Source: an uncultured Microbacterium sp. (lineage in GTDB: Bacteria; Actinomycetota; Actinomycetes; Actinomycetales; Microbacteriaceae). From it: a stretch of DNA of 64,000 bases. Shown one piece after another: positions 54,322 through 63,768 of this stretch. Below the pieces are notes generated by a model that saw only the letters and a program-made list of their open reading frames with translations, had not been told where the DNA came from and ran no database searches. Position numbers and translations under genes: made by a program. The DNA lies in NCBI RefSeq assembly GCF_945952435.1, contig NZ_CAMFHZ010000004.1, positions 101,377 through 165,376 on the forward strand, given 5' to 3'. Every line of letters starts with the position of its first letter. Positions within the stretch are counted from its first letter, which is position 1.

Positions 54322-55794
54322 ATGGAAGAGCACAGGGGAGCGGCCGCCGTCGCGGGGGTGCACCGGGTGGTGCGCACGTTGGCGGACGGGGAGGGCCCGT
54401 TCGCGGGGGAGCTGGTCACACGGGGAGCGGAGGTCGCTGTTCGGATGGACGCGGGTGCGTTGCTCGCGTGGCCGGGATGGCGCTACGCCGGCGCCGAGCA
54501 CATCGCGGCGCCTCGGGATCTGGCGCTGCGCCTCGATGGGCAGGACGTGCTCCTGCCGTGGTGCGTCTGCACCGCGCAGGAGTGGACCGCTCGGCGCGCC
54601 GCGGAGGACGGCGATCTGCCGAACGGCGAGGCCGTGACGCTCGTCGTCAGCATGCTGCGCGGACTGGGCGAGCTGCCCGCGGACCGAGCGGAAGAGGGGC
54701 AGTGGTGGGTCGGGGACGACGGACGGCCCATGTTCGTGCTCGGCGTCGGCGACGCGGACGTGGAGGCGACCCGGGTGGTCGTCGCATCGCTGGAGGACCG
54801 GACCCACGATCGGGCGTTGGGGCGCGTTCTGGGGCGGGTGCGCAATGCCTTGGAGGATCGTCGACGACTGCGTGCGGAGGCGCCTCGCTGGGAGAAGGAG
54901 CTGCTGGAGGTCGCTGCTCCGCGCCCGCTGCGCATGTCGGCTCAGGGGCCGGACGTGGATCCGCTGCGGCTCCCGGTGCGCGGTGGCGGTTCCGGTCCCG
55001 TGCGCCGTCGCGATCTCCGGTCGCGGGCGGCCGGACACGGGTCCCGCGCCGTGGGGGTGGTCGCGCCGCGTGGCTTTCGCCGGGCGACGGCGGACGCGGC
55101 GCGGTGGGGGGACGCGGCGCGATCGCGTGTGATCTCGGGGCTGGGTCGCGTCGCGCGCCCCCGCGGGAGCGGCTCGCCGGGGCTGCGCGCGTCGTCGGAA
55201 CCGGCGGCAGCGGCACGAGGGCGGGGCGATGGGGCGCCTTCCGCCCGGCGTCGGTGGCGGGGACCGGCGATCGCCGGGGCCGGGATTGCGATCGCGGTCG
55301 CCGTGCTCGGAGCGTCGTGGCCCGAGTCGGGGGCGTCCGGCGCGGGGGGCGCCGACGGCTCCGACCGTGCGCGATCTGCGGCGCCGGCGACGTCCGCTCC
55401 GGAGGCGAGCCCGGAGCCGACGCACAGGGAGGGCGTCGGGAACCCGGCGGCTTCGCCGCAGCCCTCAGACGTCGCGCTCGTTCGGCCAGGCGCGCAGGCC
55501 GGGAAGGATCCGTTGGCTGCTGCGGCCGGCCTGCTGGCTGCAGCACGGCGATGCGGGCAGAACGCGGGGGAGGGATGCGAGGACGTGTGGGACGACGGCT
55601 CGCGGGAGAAGACCGTTCGCGGCACGGACGAAGCGCCCCTCCTCGTCGAGGACTACGGTGACGTGGCTGCGGTGCGCAACCCCGCCGCCGACGGTGCACA
55701 GATGGTCGTCATCATCCGTAGGAACGCCGAATGGCGGATCCGGGATGTCTATGACATCGCGGATCCGCCATCGGTGGGGGCAGGTGCCCCGTGA
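54322..55794 (+). CDS. Single-pass membrane protein with unknown N-terminal domain
   Basis: 490 residues. N-terminal cytosolic part (1-200) ending in an Arg/Ser linker, one membrane segment (about 314-332) after a very basic stretch (R-rich 300-313), then a Ser/Pro/Glu linker and an extracellular domain (about 400-490) with two Cys (RCGQNAGEGC) and RNAEWRIRDVY. Residues 100-140 have an order reminiscent of a protein kinase catalytic loop region but no HRD or DFG is present. The start ATG 54322 lacks a clear SD. No family recognised. Confidence 0.65.
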   Translation: MEEHRGAAAVAGVHRVVRTLADGEGPFAGELVTRGAEVAVRMDAGALLAWPGWRYAGAEHIAAPRDLALRLDGQDVLLPWCVCTAQEWTARRAAEDGDLPNGEAVTLVVSMLRGLGELPADRAEEGQWWVGDDGRPMFVLGVGDADVEATRVVVASLEDRTHDRALGRVLGRVRNALEDRRRLRAEAPRWEKELLEVAAPRPLRMSAQGPDVDPLRLPVRGGGSGPVRRRDLRSRAAGHGSRAVGVVAPRGFRRATADAARWGDAARSRVISGLGRVARPRGSGSPGLRASSEPAAAARGRGDGAPSARRRWRGPAIAGAGIAIAVAVLGASWPESGASGAGGADGSDRARSAAPATSAPEASPEPTHREGVGNPAASPQPSDVALVRPGAQAGKDPLAAAAGLLAAARRCGQNAGEGCEDVWDDGSREKTVRGTDEAPLLVEDYGDVAAVRNPAADGAQMVVIIRRNAEWRIRDVYDIADPPSVGAGAP

Positions 55795-55809
55795 TTGGGG
55801 TTCGGAGGG

Positions 55810-57561
55810 TCAGACGCCCAGCTCGCCGGCGAAGTCGGCCTCCTCCAGGCGCGACTTCACTGCGGACAGGAAGCGCGCAGCGTCCGCACCGTCGATCGTG
55901 CGGTGGTCGTACGACAGTGCGAGGTAGACGTACGAGCGCACGGCGATGGCCTGCTGGCCGTCGACCGTCACGACGCCAGGACGCTTCACGACGATGCCGG
56001 TGCCGAGGATCGCGGACTGGGGGAGGAACACGACGGGAGTGTCGAACAGCGCCCCGCGGGAACCGGTGTTCGTCAGCGTGAAGGTGCCGCCCGCGAGCTC
56101 GTCGGGCTTCAGCTTGTTCTCACGCGTGCGGGCCGCCAGATCGGCGATCTCGTGTGCGATCTCGGCGATCGTCTTCGAACCCGCGTCACGGAGGACCGGC
56201 GTGAGCAGCCCGCGCTCCGTGTCGACCGCGATCGAGATGTTCTCGCTCGCGGGGTACACGATGTCGGTGCCGTCGACGGTCGAGTTGACGATCGGGAACT
56301 CCTGCAGCGCCTCCGCGGCGGCGAGAGCGAAGAACGGCAGGAAGGAGAGCTTGTCGCCGGTCTTCTGCTGGAACGACGCCTTGACGCTGTCGCGGTAGTC
56401 CGACAGGCGCGTGACATCGACCTCGACGACCGTGGTCAGCTGCGCGGTCTGCTGCATCGACGCGACGGCACGCTCGGCCAGGACCTTGCGCAGACGCGAC
56501 ATCGGCTGCGTGGTTCCGCGCAGCGGGGACACCTCGCGCTGCTTCCGGGCAGCGGGAGCAGCGCCGGCGGGTGCGGCCGCGGCCGCGGGGGCGGCGGCGT
56601 TCAGCACGTCCTCCTTGCGGATGCGGCCACCGACGCCGGAGCCGGAGACGGTCGACAGGTCGACCCCCTTTTCGGCCGCCAGGCGACGCACGAGCGGAGT
56701 CACATAGAGCGAGTCCGTGCCGCTGTCCGTGCTCGCGGCCGGCGCGGTGCTGGGCGCGGAGGCCGCGGCGGGCGCCGGCGTGGATGCGGCAGCCGCCGTA
56801 GCCGGTGCCGGTGCCGGTGCCGCAGGTGCAGCCGCCGGAGCTTGCTCGGGCTCTGCGGAAACCGGGGCGGCGGGTGCGGGCGCGGCGGCGGGCGCGGGAG
56901 CAGCCGGTGCCGTCGTCGCGGCCGGGGCGCCGCTACCGATGCGGGCGAGGACGGCGCCGACCGCGATGGTCTCGTCCTCCGCGGCCAGGATCTCCTGCAG
57001 CGTGCCGGCGACGGGCGAGGGGATCTCGGTGTCGACCTTGTCCGTGGAGATCTCGAGCAGCGGCTCGTCCACGGCGACGTCGTCGCCGACCTGCTTGAGC
57101 CAGCGCGTGACGGTTCCTTCGGTGACGCTCTCACCCAGTTCGGGGAGGCGGACATCGGTCGCGTCGCTCGAGGATGCGGCGGCAGGAGCCGGGTCGGCGG
57201 AAGGACCGGGTGCCTCGGACGAGGGGGCGGCTGCCTCGGCGGGCGGCGTAGCAGCTTCGGCGGGAGCCTCTTCGGCGGGCGCTTCCGCCGCGGGCGCGGC
57301 CTCGGCGGGAGCCGCGGCTCCGGAGCCGTCGCCGATCCGGGCGAGGACCGCGCCGATCTCGACGGTCTCGTCCTCGGCGACGAGGATCTCCTCGATCACT
57401 CCGCTGATCGGCGAGGGGATCTCGGTGTCGACCTTGTCGGTCGAGATCTCGAGAAGCCCTTCGTCGGCCTGGATGGTGTCGCCGACCTGCTTGAGCCAAC
57501 GGGTCACTGTGCCCTCGGTGACGCTCTCTCCGAGGGCGGGGAGGACCACGGGTGTGCTCAT
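55810..57561 (-). CDS. sucB: Dihydrolipoyl acyltransferase E2 (SucB type), two lipoyl domains
   Basis: 583 residues. Two lipoyl domains, each with EISTDKVDTEIPSP carrying the lipoylated Lys (near residues 43 and 172), linked by Ala/Pro-rich hinges. A peripheral-subunit-binding domain follows (TPLVRRLAAEKGVDLSTVSGSGVGGRI), then the catalytic core ending in SYDHRTIDGADAARFL (His and Asp). In actinobacteria this protein serves as acyltransferase of pyruvate dehydrogenase (with AceE) as well as naming as succinyltransferase. AAGGAG precedes the ATG. lpd is upstream. Confidence 0.95.
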   Translation of the reverse strand: MSTPVVLPALGESVTEGTVTRWLKQVGDTIQADEGLLEISTDKVDTEIPSPISGVIEEILVAEDETVEIGAVLARIGDGSGAAAPAEAAPAAEAPAEEAPAEAATPPAEAAAPSSEAPGPSADPAPAAASSSDATDVRLPELGESVTEGTVTRWLKQVGDDVAVDEPLLEISTDKVDTEIPSPVAGTLQEILAAEDETIAVGAVLARIGSGAPAATTAPAAPAPAAAPAPAAPVSAEPEQAPAAAPAAPAPAPATAAAASTPAPAAASAPSTAPAASTDSGTDSLYVTPLVRRLAAEKGVDLSTVSGSGVGGRIRKEDVLNAAAPAAAAAPAGAAPAARKQREVSPLRGTTQPMSRLRKVLAERAVASMQQTAQLTTVVEVDVTRLSDYRDSVKASFQQKTGDKLSFLPFFALAAAEALQEFPIVNSTVDGTDIVYPASENISIAVDTERGLLTPVLRDAGSKTIAEIAHEIADLAARTRENKLKPDELAGGTFTLTNTGSRGALFDTPVVFLPQSAILGTGIVVKRPGVVTVDGQQAIAVRSYVYLALSYDHRTIDGADAARFLSAVKSRLEEADFAGELGV

Positions 57562-57658
57562 GACGGAGTCTCCTTAAGGAAGTTCGTGATGTCTTTCAGC
57601 TTAGCGGGCAAGGCCACCGGAGGCCGAGTCCATGATTCCACGATGTGCAAGTTTAGTT

Positions 57659-59032
57659 TCACAATGCGTGAAGTGGTTTGCCGGCGAGAGCCAGGAAGGC
57701 CTCGCCGAGCGCTTCGCTCTGGGTGGGATGCGCGTGGATCAGGGGCGCGATGTCCTCGGGATGGGCTTCCCAGCTCACCGCGAGCTGGCCCTCGGTGATG
57801 AGCTCGCCCACCCGGTCGCCGACGAGGTGCACGCCGAGAACGGGGCCGTCCTTCTGCCGCACGACCTTCACGAGACCGCCGGTTCCGATGATCTCGCTCT
57901 TGCCGTTCCCTGCGAGGTTGTACTCGTACGACACCACCGCGTCGGCCCCGTGCTCGGCGATCGCGACGGCCTCGGTCACGCCGACCGAGGCGAGTTCCGG
58001 GCTGCTGTAGGTGACGCGCGGGATCTGCGAGTCCGGGATCACCGCAGGGGCCAGCCCCGCGATGCGCTCCGCGGCGGCGATGCCCTGCAGGAACCCGCGG
58101 TGCGCGAGCTGCAGGCCTGGGACGATGTCCCCCACCGCCCACACGTGGTCGACGTTGGTGCGCAGCTCGGGGTCGGTGAGCACGAAGCCGCGCTCCATCG
58201 CGACGCCGGCCTCCTCGAAGCCGAGACCGGAGGTGGCGGGGCCGCGACCGACGGCGACCAGCAGGTAGTCGGCCTCATAGGTCGTGCCGTTCTCGAGCTC
58301 GACCGTCACGGCATCCGCGGTCTGGGTCGCCGAAGCGAAGCGCACGCCGAGGGAGTACCCGATGCCGCGGCGGCGGAAGGCCCGCTCCAGCGCCTTGCTG
58401 AGGGCGATGTCCTCGTTGGGCGCCAAGTGGTCGAGCGCCTCGATGATCGTGACCTCGGCGCCGAAGGAGCGCCAGACGCTCGCGAACTCGACACCGATGA
58501 CGCCGCCGCCCAGGATCACCACGCGGCCGGGCACCTCGTCGAGCGCAAGGGCCTGTTCGCTCGTGAGGATCCTTCCGCCGATCTCGAGTCCGGGCAGCGA
58601 ACGGCTGTACGACCCGGTGGCGAGGATGACGTCCGCGCCCGTATAGACGTCGTCGCCGACGGCCACGGAGCGGTCCGGGCGCAGGACGCCCTCCCCAGCG
58701 ACCACGGTGATCCCGCGCGCCTTGACGAGACCTTCCAGGCCCTTGTACTTCTTGGCGACGATGCCCTCGCGGTAGGCGGTGACGCCCTGGGGGTCGATTC
58801 CCTCGAACGCCGCGCCGACGCCGTACTTTGCGGCGTCCCGGACGTTCTCGGCGACCTCCGCGGAGTGCAGCAGCGCCTTGGTCGGGATGCAGCCACGATG
58901 CAGGCAGGTTCCGCCGACCTTGTCCTTCTCGATGAGTGCGACGGACTTGCCGAGCTCCGCCGCTCGGAGCGCCGCGGCGTACCCGCCGCTGCCGCCGCCG
59001 AGGATGACGATGTCGAACGTGTGCGCGGTCAT
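57659..59032 (-). CDS. lpdA: Dihydrolipoyl dehydrogenase
   Basis: 457 residues. ILGGGSGGYAAALRA is the FAD site, GGTCLHRGCIPTK has the redox pair Cys43/Cys48, VILGGGVIGVEFASV the NAD site, AVGDIV the FAD C-site and HAHPTQSEALGEA the catalytic His-Glu. It reoxidises the E2 lipoyl groups. Its ATG overlaps the pepA stop (ATGA). 97 nt separate it from sucB. Confidence 0.97.
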   Translation of the reverse strand: MTAHTFDIVILGGGSGGYAAALRAAELGKSVALIEKDKVGGTCLHRGCIPTKALLHSAEVAENVRDAAKYGVGAAFEGIDPQGVTAYREGIVAKKYKGLEGLVKARGITVVAGEGVLRPDRSVAVGDDVYTGADVILATGSYSRSLPGLEIGGRILTSEQALALDEVPGRVVILGGGVIGVEFASVWRSFGAEVTIIEALDHLAPNEDIALSKALERAFRRRGIGYSLGVRFASATQTADAVTVELENGTTYEADYLLVAVGRGPATSGLGFEEAGVAMERGFVLTDPELRTNVDHVWAVGDIVPGLQLAHRGFLQGIAAAERIAGLAPAVIPDSQIPRVTYSSPELASVGVTEAVAIAEHGADAVVSYEYNLAGNGKSEIIGTGGLVKVVRQKDGPVLGVHLVGDRVGELITEGQLAVSWEAHPEDIAPLIHAHPTQSEALGEAFLALAGKPLHAL

Positions 59033-60507
59033 GCCTGCCCTCCCTTCGCACGTGCTTCGGCGAACGCGACGAGCGTACGCACGATGGCGCCGGTCGCGCC
59101 CTTGTCCGTGAATCCGTACGGGGCGCCCTTGTGCTCCGAGGATCCGGCGATGTCGAGGTGCGCCCAGGGGATCCTGCTCGCATCTTCCGCATCCGCGGTG
59201 CGGCCGACGAAACGGCGCAGGAAGAGGCCGGCGAACAGCGCGCCACCGGAGGGATCGCCGATCTTGGCGTTCACGAGGTCGGCGATGGGGGAGTCGAGCT
59301 GTTCCTCCATGTGGTCCGGCAGCGGCATCGGCCACGCGAGCTCGCCCTCGGCCGCGGCCGCGGCGAGCACCTCCTGCACGGTCGCGTCGTCGCCGAAGAC
59401 GCCGGTGTGGCGCATCCCCAGCGCGGTGATGATCGCACCGGTCAGCGTCGCGACGTCGAGGATCACGTCCGGGTTCTCCCGGCTGGCGGAGACGAGGCCG
59501 TCGGCCAGGACCAGTCGGCCCTCGGCATCGGTGTTGAGCACCTCGACGCTCTGCCCGTCGAGCATGCGCAGCACATCGCTCGGGCGGATCGCGCTGCCCG
59601 AGGGCATGTTGTCGGCGATGCAGAGCCACGCGGTCACCCGGACGGGGAGGCCGAGGGTCGCGATCGCGCGCGTCGCGGCGAGGATGCTCGCGGCCCCGGC
59701 CATGTCGGTCTTCATGCCGACCATGCTCGCCGGCGGCTTCAGCGAGAGGCCACCGGTGTCGAAGGTGATCCCCTTGCCGACGAGCGCGATGTGCGCGACG
59801 GCGTCGGCGGGCGCGTAGTCCAGGTGCACGAGGCGCGGCGGGCGTTCGGAGCCCTGACCGACGCCGAGGATGCCGCCGAAGCCGCCGTTCGCGAGTGCGG
59901 TCTCGTCGAGCACCTCGACCGAGACGTCGAGTCCGGCGACCGCGTCGGTCGCACGCTGCGCGAGGTCCGCCGGTCCCAACCACTCGGCGGGGGTGGTGAC
60001 GAGGTCGCGGGTCAGCGCCACCGCCTCTGCGAGGGCGCGGGCACGGGCCGCGGCCTCATCGGACACCTCCGCGTGCAGGGTCACGATGCCGGCGCGCTGG
60101 GGCTTCTCGGACGAGCGGTAGTCGTCGAACCGGTAGCCGCCGAGGAGGGCGCCCTCCGCCGCCGCGACCGAGAACGGGAGGATCGCGTCGGAGAGGAGGA
60201 CCGAGACGCGCTCGAAGCCGGTGAGGTTGCGCAATGCCGCGCCGACCGCCTCGCGGACCGCGTCCGGATCCGGCGTCGCGCCCGCACTCACCACGGCGAC
60301 GGGCACGTCGGCGACGTCGTCGGCGGGGATCCGGACGAAGGCGCCGGGCTTTCCCGAGAAGCCGACGGCGGTGAGGGCCGCGTGCGTCGTGTCGAAGGGC
60401 GAGAGGTCGGCCGGGGTGTCGGTGAGGCCGGCGACGACGAGCACGACCGCATCCGCGTTCGCGTCCGCCGGAGCGCCTTGTGAGAGCTCGAGCACAGGAG
60501 ACGTCAT
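59029..60507 (-). CDS. pepA: Leucyl aminopeptidase (M17)
   Basis: 492 residues. VGKGITFDTGGLSLKP and MKTDMAGAA provide metal ligands, and NTDAEGRLVLADGL is the M17 signature with the bicarbonate-binding Arg. It removes N-terminal Leu and other residues. ATG 60507 is chosen over one three codons upstream because TAGGAT (minus strand, 60515-60520) is 7 nt before it, giving a leaderless start. First gene of pepA-lpd. Confidence 0.96.
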   Translation of the reverse strand: MTSPVLELSQGAPADANADAVVLVVAGLTDTPADLSPFDTTHAALTAVGFSGKPGAFVRIPADDVADVPVAVVSAGATPDPDAVREAVGAALRNLTGFERVSVLLSDAILPFSVAAAEGALLGGYRFDDYRSSEKPQRAGIVTLHAEVSDEAAARARALAEAVALTRDLVTTPAEWLGPADLAQRATDAVAGLDVSVEVLDETALANGGFGGILGVGQGSERPPRLVHLDYAPADAVAHIALVGKGITFDTGGLSLKPPASMVGMKTDMAGAASILAATRAIATLGLPVRVTAWLCIADNMPSGSAIRPSDVLRMLDGQSVEVLNTDAEGRLVLADGLVSASRENPDVILDVATLTGAIITALGMRHTGVFGDDATVQEVLAAAAAEGELAWPMPLPDHMEEQLDSPIADLVNAKIGDPSGGALFAGLFLRRFVGRTADAEDASRIPWAHLDIAGSSEHKGAPYGFTDKGATGAIVRTLVAFAEARAKGGQA

Positions 60508-60617
60508 GATCTCCATCCTAGGATCGGCGGGCGGTGCGACGTCGGGAGCGATGCGTCGCGTGTTCGCTCTCAGCGGTCAGCCGATCCGGGCGTCCGGGGG
60601 ACTCGTAGCATGGTGAC

Positions 60618-61553
60618 ATGCCCTTCTCCGGAGAGATCCACGAGCGCGTCGCCCGCGCGGACGCCATCCCGTCCGGCCTGCCCCTCGTCGTCCTGCTGAC
60701 CGGATTCACCGACGCGGGATCCGCCGTGTCGGGGCTCATGGACCACCTCGCCGAGACCACCGATCCGCAGCCGCTGCTCGTGTTCGACAACGACGTGCTC
60801 CTCGACTACCGGGCCCGTCGCCCGGTGCTCACCTTCGACGAGGACCACATCTCGGGACTGCGTCCCGCTCGTCTCGAGCTCTCTCTCGCGCACGACGCGC
60901 TGGGCAGGCCGTTCCTGCTCCTGTCCGGCTACGAGCCCGATTTCGCCTGGAACGCGTTCGCCGACGTGGTGCTCGACTTCGCCGCCGTGCACGAGGTGTC
61001 CACCGTGACGTGGGTGCACTCGATCGCGATGCCCGTCCCGCACACCCGGCCGATCGGCGTGACCGTGAGCGGCAACCGTGCCGACCTCGTCGCGGCGCAC
61101 TCGGTGTGGCGCCCCCGCACCCAGGTGCCGGGCACGGTCGGCCATCTGCTGGAGTACCGCTTCGTCCAAGACGAGCAGCCGGTCGCGAGCTTCGTTCTGC
61201 TCGTGCCGCACTACCTCGCCGACACCGAGTATCCCGACGCGGTGATCGCCGCCGCCGAGAAGGTGATGGCGTCGACGGGACTGGTTCTGCTCACGGACGC
61301 GCTGCGGGAACAGAGCGCGGGCTACCACGAGCGCGTCGACGAGCAGATCGCCGACAACGAGGAGCTCGGTCAGATGGTCCGCACGCTCGAGCACCGCTAC
61401 GACGCCTATATGGCGGGGCTGGACGTCGAGGGGGAGGCGCGGGGCGACTTCGTGGAGGGTGCCCTGCCGAGCGCGGATGAACTCGCCGCGGAGCTCGAGC
61501 GCTTCCTCGCCTCTCGCCCCAGCGGCGACGAGGACAAGAACGGCCGTCTCTGA
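60618..61553 (+). CDS. PAC2 family protein
   Basis: 311 residues. LVVLLTGFTDAGSAVSGLMDHL is the family start, LLVFDNDVLLDYRARRP and LLLSGYEPDFAWNAFAD follow, and the C-terminus is a charged helix with LEHRYDAYMAGLD. PAC2 proteins relate to proteasome-assembly chaperones of eukaryotes; bacterial role unknown. Leaderless: TAGCAT (60606-60611) is 6 nt before ATG. Divergent from pepA. Confidence 0.93.
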   Translation: MPFSGEIHERVARADAIPSGLPLVVLLTGFTDAGSAVSGLMDHLAETTDPQPLLVFDNDVLLDYRARRPVLTFDEDHISGLRPARLELSLAHDALGRPFLLLSGYEPDFAWNAFADVVLDFAAVHEVSTVTWVHSIAMPVPHTRPIGVTVSGNRADLVAAHSVWRPRTQVPGTVGHLLEYRFVQDEQPVASFVLLVPHYLADTEYPDAVIAAAEKVMASTGLVLLTDALREQSAGYHERVDEQIADNEELGQMVRTLEHRYDAYMAGLDVEGEARGDFVEGALPSADELAAELERFLASRPSGDEDKNGRL

Positions 61554-61650
61554 TCCGACCGGCTCCCGCCGGAATGCGCGTCTCTTGCGGAACGTTCTCC
61601 TCAGGGAGAGCCGCTCCGCGCAGAGTGTGACATACTTATTCGGCGACCCA

Positions 61651-61696
61651 TTGTCAACCATCCCGTCGGCGGAGCATCCGCCTCGGGACTTGACAA
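61651..61696. promoter_or_regulatory. Large palindrome in the sigA leader
   Basis: TTGTCAA (61651-61657) and TTGACAA (61690-61696) are perfect inverted repeats enclosing TCCCG/CGGGA and GGCGGA-GCA-TCCGCC stems. The whole 46 nt can fold as one near-continuous hairpin. The right TTGACA looks like a -35, but no -10 sits at 17 nt. It lies 62 nt before the sigA start. Confidence 0.7.
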
Positions 61697-61757
61697 GGGT
61701 CTTACTAGTGTCCGAAAAGGCCCGGGGGTCCGCGCAGCCCCCGTTGAAAGGCGAGAC

Positions 61758-63014
61758 GTGACGACTGCCACGAAGAAGAACACCCGGACGAAGAGCACCG
61801 AGACCGAGCCCGAGGAGCTCGCGGCCGAGGCCGCAGAGGTCGAGACGGCCCCCGCGGCGAAGAAGGCCCCGGCGAAGAAGCCTGCAGCCACCAAGAGCAC
61901 CGCGAAGAAGACCACGCGTGCCAAGAAGGCCGAAGAGCCCGAGGCCGAGTCCGTCGAGGACGCGGCAGCCCCGGCCGACGATGCCGACGAGGAGGAGGGC
62001 GCCAAGCCCGCCTTCACCGAACCGCTTCCCACCGGCGCCATCCGCATCAGCGCCTCCGACGAGGACGATGCTCCCGTCTACTCGACCCAGATCACGGGCG
62101 CCACGGCGGATCCGGTCAAGGACTACCTGAAGCAGATCGGAAAGGTCGCGCTGCTGAACGCGGCCGAAGAGGTCGAGCTCGCGATGCGGATCGAGGCCGG
62201 TCTCTTCGCGGAGGAGAAGCTGTCCGCGATGTCGGCCGTCGAGAAGACCGGCCAGCTCGGACTCGACCTGCAGTGGGTCGCACGCGACGGCCAGCGCGCC
62301 AAGAGCCATCTGCTCGGCGCCAACCTCCGCCTGGTGGTCTCGCTCGCGAAGCGCTACACCGGACGCGGCATGCAGTTCCTGGACCTCATCCAGGAGGGCA
62401 ACCTGGGTCTCATCCGCGCGGTCGAGAAGTTCGACTACACCAAGGGGTTCAAGTTCTCCACCTACGCGACGTGGTGGATCCGTCAGGCCATCACCCGCGC
62501 GATGGCTGATCAGGCCCGCACGATCCGCATCCCGGTGCACATGGTCGAGGTCATCAACAAGCTCGCCCGCGTGCAGCGGCAGATGCTCCAGGACCTGGGC
62601 CGCGAGCCCACGCCGGAGGAGCTGAGCCGCGAGCTCGACATGACCCCGGAGAAGGTCATCGAGGTGCAGAAGTACGGTCGGGAGCCCATCTCCCTGCACA
62701 CGCCCCTCGGCGAGGACGGCGACAGCGAGTTCGGCGACCTCATCGAGGACACCGAGGCCGTGGTCCCCGCGGATGCGGTCGGGTTCACGATGCTGCAGCG
62801 CCAGCTCGAGCAGCTGCTCGACTCGCTCTCGGAGCGCGAGGCCGGCGTGATCCGGATGCGCTTCGGTCTCGGCGACGGTCAGCCCAAGACCCTCGATCAG
62901 ATCGGCGACACGTTCGGGGTCACCCGTGAGCGGATCCGGCAGATCGAGTCCAAGACGATGGCGAAGCTGCGTCACCCCAGCCGCTCGCAGTCGCTGCGGG
63001 ACTACCTCGAGTGA
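61758..63014 (+). CDS. sigA: Principal RNA polymerase sigma factor (sigma-70 group 1)
   Basis: 418 residues. An N-terminal Lys/Ala/Glu-rich region (1-110) is followed by sigma region 1.2 ([14 protein letters not shown]), 2.1-2.4 ([30 protein letters not shown]), 3, and 4.2 ([13 protein letters not shown]). It ends LRDYLE, as in HrdB/SigA. AAAGG precedes the GTG. The stop overlaps the CofE-like gene's GTG (GTGA), so the two are co-translated. Confidence 0.97.
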   Translation: MTTATKKNTRTKSTETEPEELAAEAAEVETAPAAKKAPAKKPAATKSTAKKTTRAKKAEEPEAESVEDAAAPADDADEEEGAKPAFTEPLPTGAIRISASDEDDAPVYSTQITGATADPVKDYLKQIGKVALLNAAEEVELAMRIEAGLFAEEKLSAMSAVEKTGQLGLDLQWVARDGQRAKSHLLGANLRLVVSLAKRYTGRGMQFLDLIQEGNLGLIRAVEKFDYTKGFKFSTYATWWIRQAITRAMADQARTIRIPVHMVEVINKLARVQRQMLQDLGREPTPEELSRELDMTPEKVIEVQKYGREPISLHTPLGEDGDSEFGDLIEDTEAVVPADAVGFTMLQRQLEQLLDSLSEREAGVIRMRFGLGDGQPKTLDQIGDTFGVTRERIRQIESKTMAKLRHPSRSQSLRDYLE

Positions 63015-63715
63015 GCACGGACGCGAAGCCGAACGACGGCAAGCAGCTCGAGATCTCGGTCGAGGGCGCGCGCTGGCTCCGGATCCCGATCCGCACCAAG
63101 GTCGTCATGCCCGGCGACGTGCTCGCGGACGTCGTCTCCGAGTACGCCGGGGGCGAGGTGCAGCAGGGCGACCTGCTCTTCATCACCGAGAAGATCGTCG
63201 GCATCACGCAGGGACGTTCCTTTCTGCTGGAGGAGATCGCGCCTCGTCGGCTCGCCTTCTTCCTGTCGAAGTACGTGACCCGCACGCCGTACGGCATCGG
63301 CCTCGGAATGCCCGAGACCATGGAGATGGCGCTGCGCGAGTGCGGCACTCCGCGGATCCTGCTCGCCGCCGCTGTGTCGGCCGTGACGAAGGCCTTCGGG
63401 CGGCGGGGCGACTTCTATCGGATCGCGGGCGAGAAGGCCCGCGCGATCGATGGGCCGACCGAGGGCACCATGCCGCCCTATGACCGCTCCGTCGTGCTCG
63501 GACCGGCGCGGCCCCGCGAGGTCGCGCACGAGATGCGGGATCTGCTGCAGGGTGTCTGCGATGTCGCGGTGGTCGACATCAACGATCTCGGCGGCAACAT
63601 CCTGGGCTCCACGCTGGACAAGTCCGACGAGAAGCGCCTCGTGGCCATTCTGAAGGACAACCCGCTCGGCCAGGGCACGGAGTCGACGCCGATGGGCATC
63701 ATCCGGCGTGCCTGA
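63011..63715 (+). CDS. CofE-like (F420-0:gamma-glutamyl ligase family) protein
   Basis: 234 residues. [36 protein letters not shown] and [11 protein letters not shown] resemble CofE/FbiB ligases that add glutamate to F420-0. No other F420 gene is in the window, and many actinobacteria keep a CofE-like copy of unknown role. Start GTG 63011 overlaps the sigA stop. Ends at the hairpin 63736-63768. Confidence 0.85.
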   Translation: MSTDAKPNDGKQLEISVEGARWLRIPIRTKVVMPGDVLADVVSEYAGGEVQQGDLLFITEKIVGITQGRSFLLEEIAPRRLAFFLSKYVTRTPYGIGLGMPETMEMALRECGTPRILLAAAVSAVTKAFGRRGDFYRIAGEKARAIDGPTEGTMPPYDRSVVLGPARPREVAHEMRDLLQGVCDVAVVDINDLGGNILGSTLDKSDEKRLVAILKDNPLGQGTESTPMGIIRRA

Positions 63716-63735
63716 TCACGTTCGCACGATACGAC

Positions 63736-63768
63736 AACGCGGCTTCCCCTCTCCGGGGAGGCCGCGTT
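63736..63768 (+). terminator. Terminator after the sigA operon
   Basis: AACGCGGCTTCCCC and GGGGAGGCCGCGTT form a 14-bp stem with one G-U and a 5-nt loop. Its right end runs into the first extragenic repeat. Confidence 0.85.
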
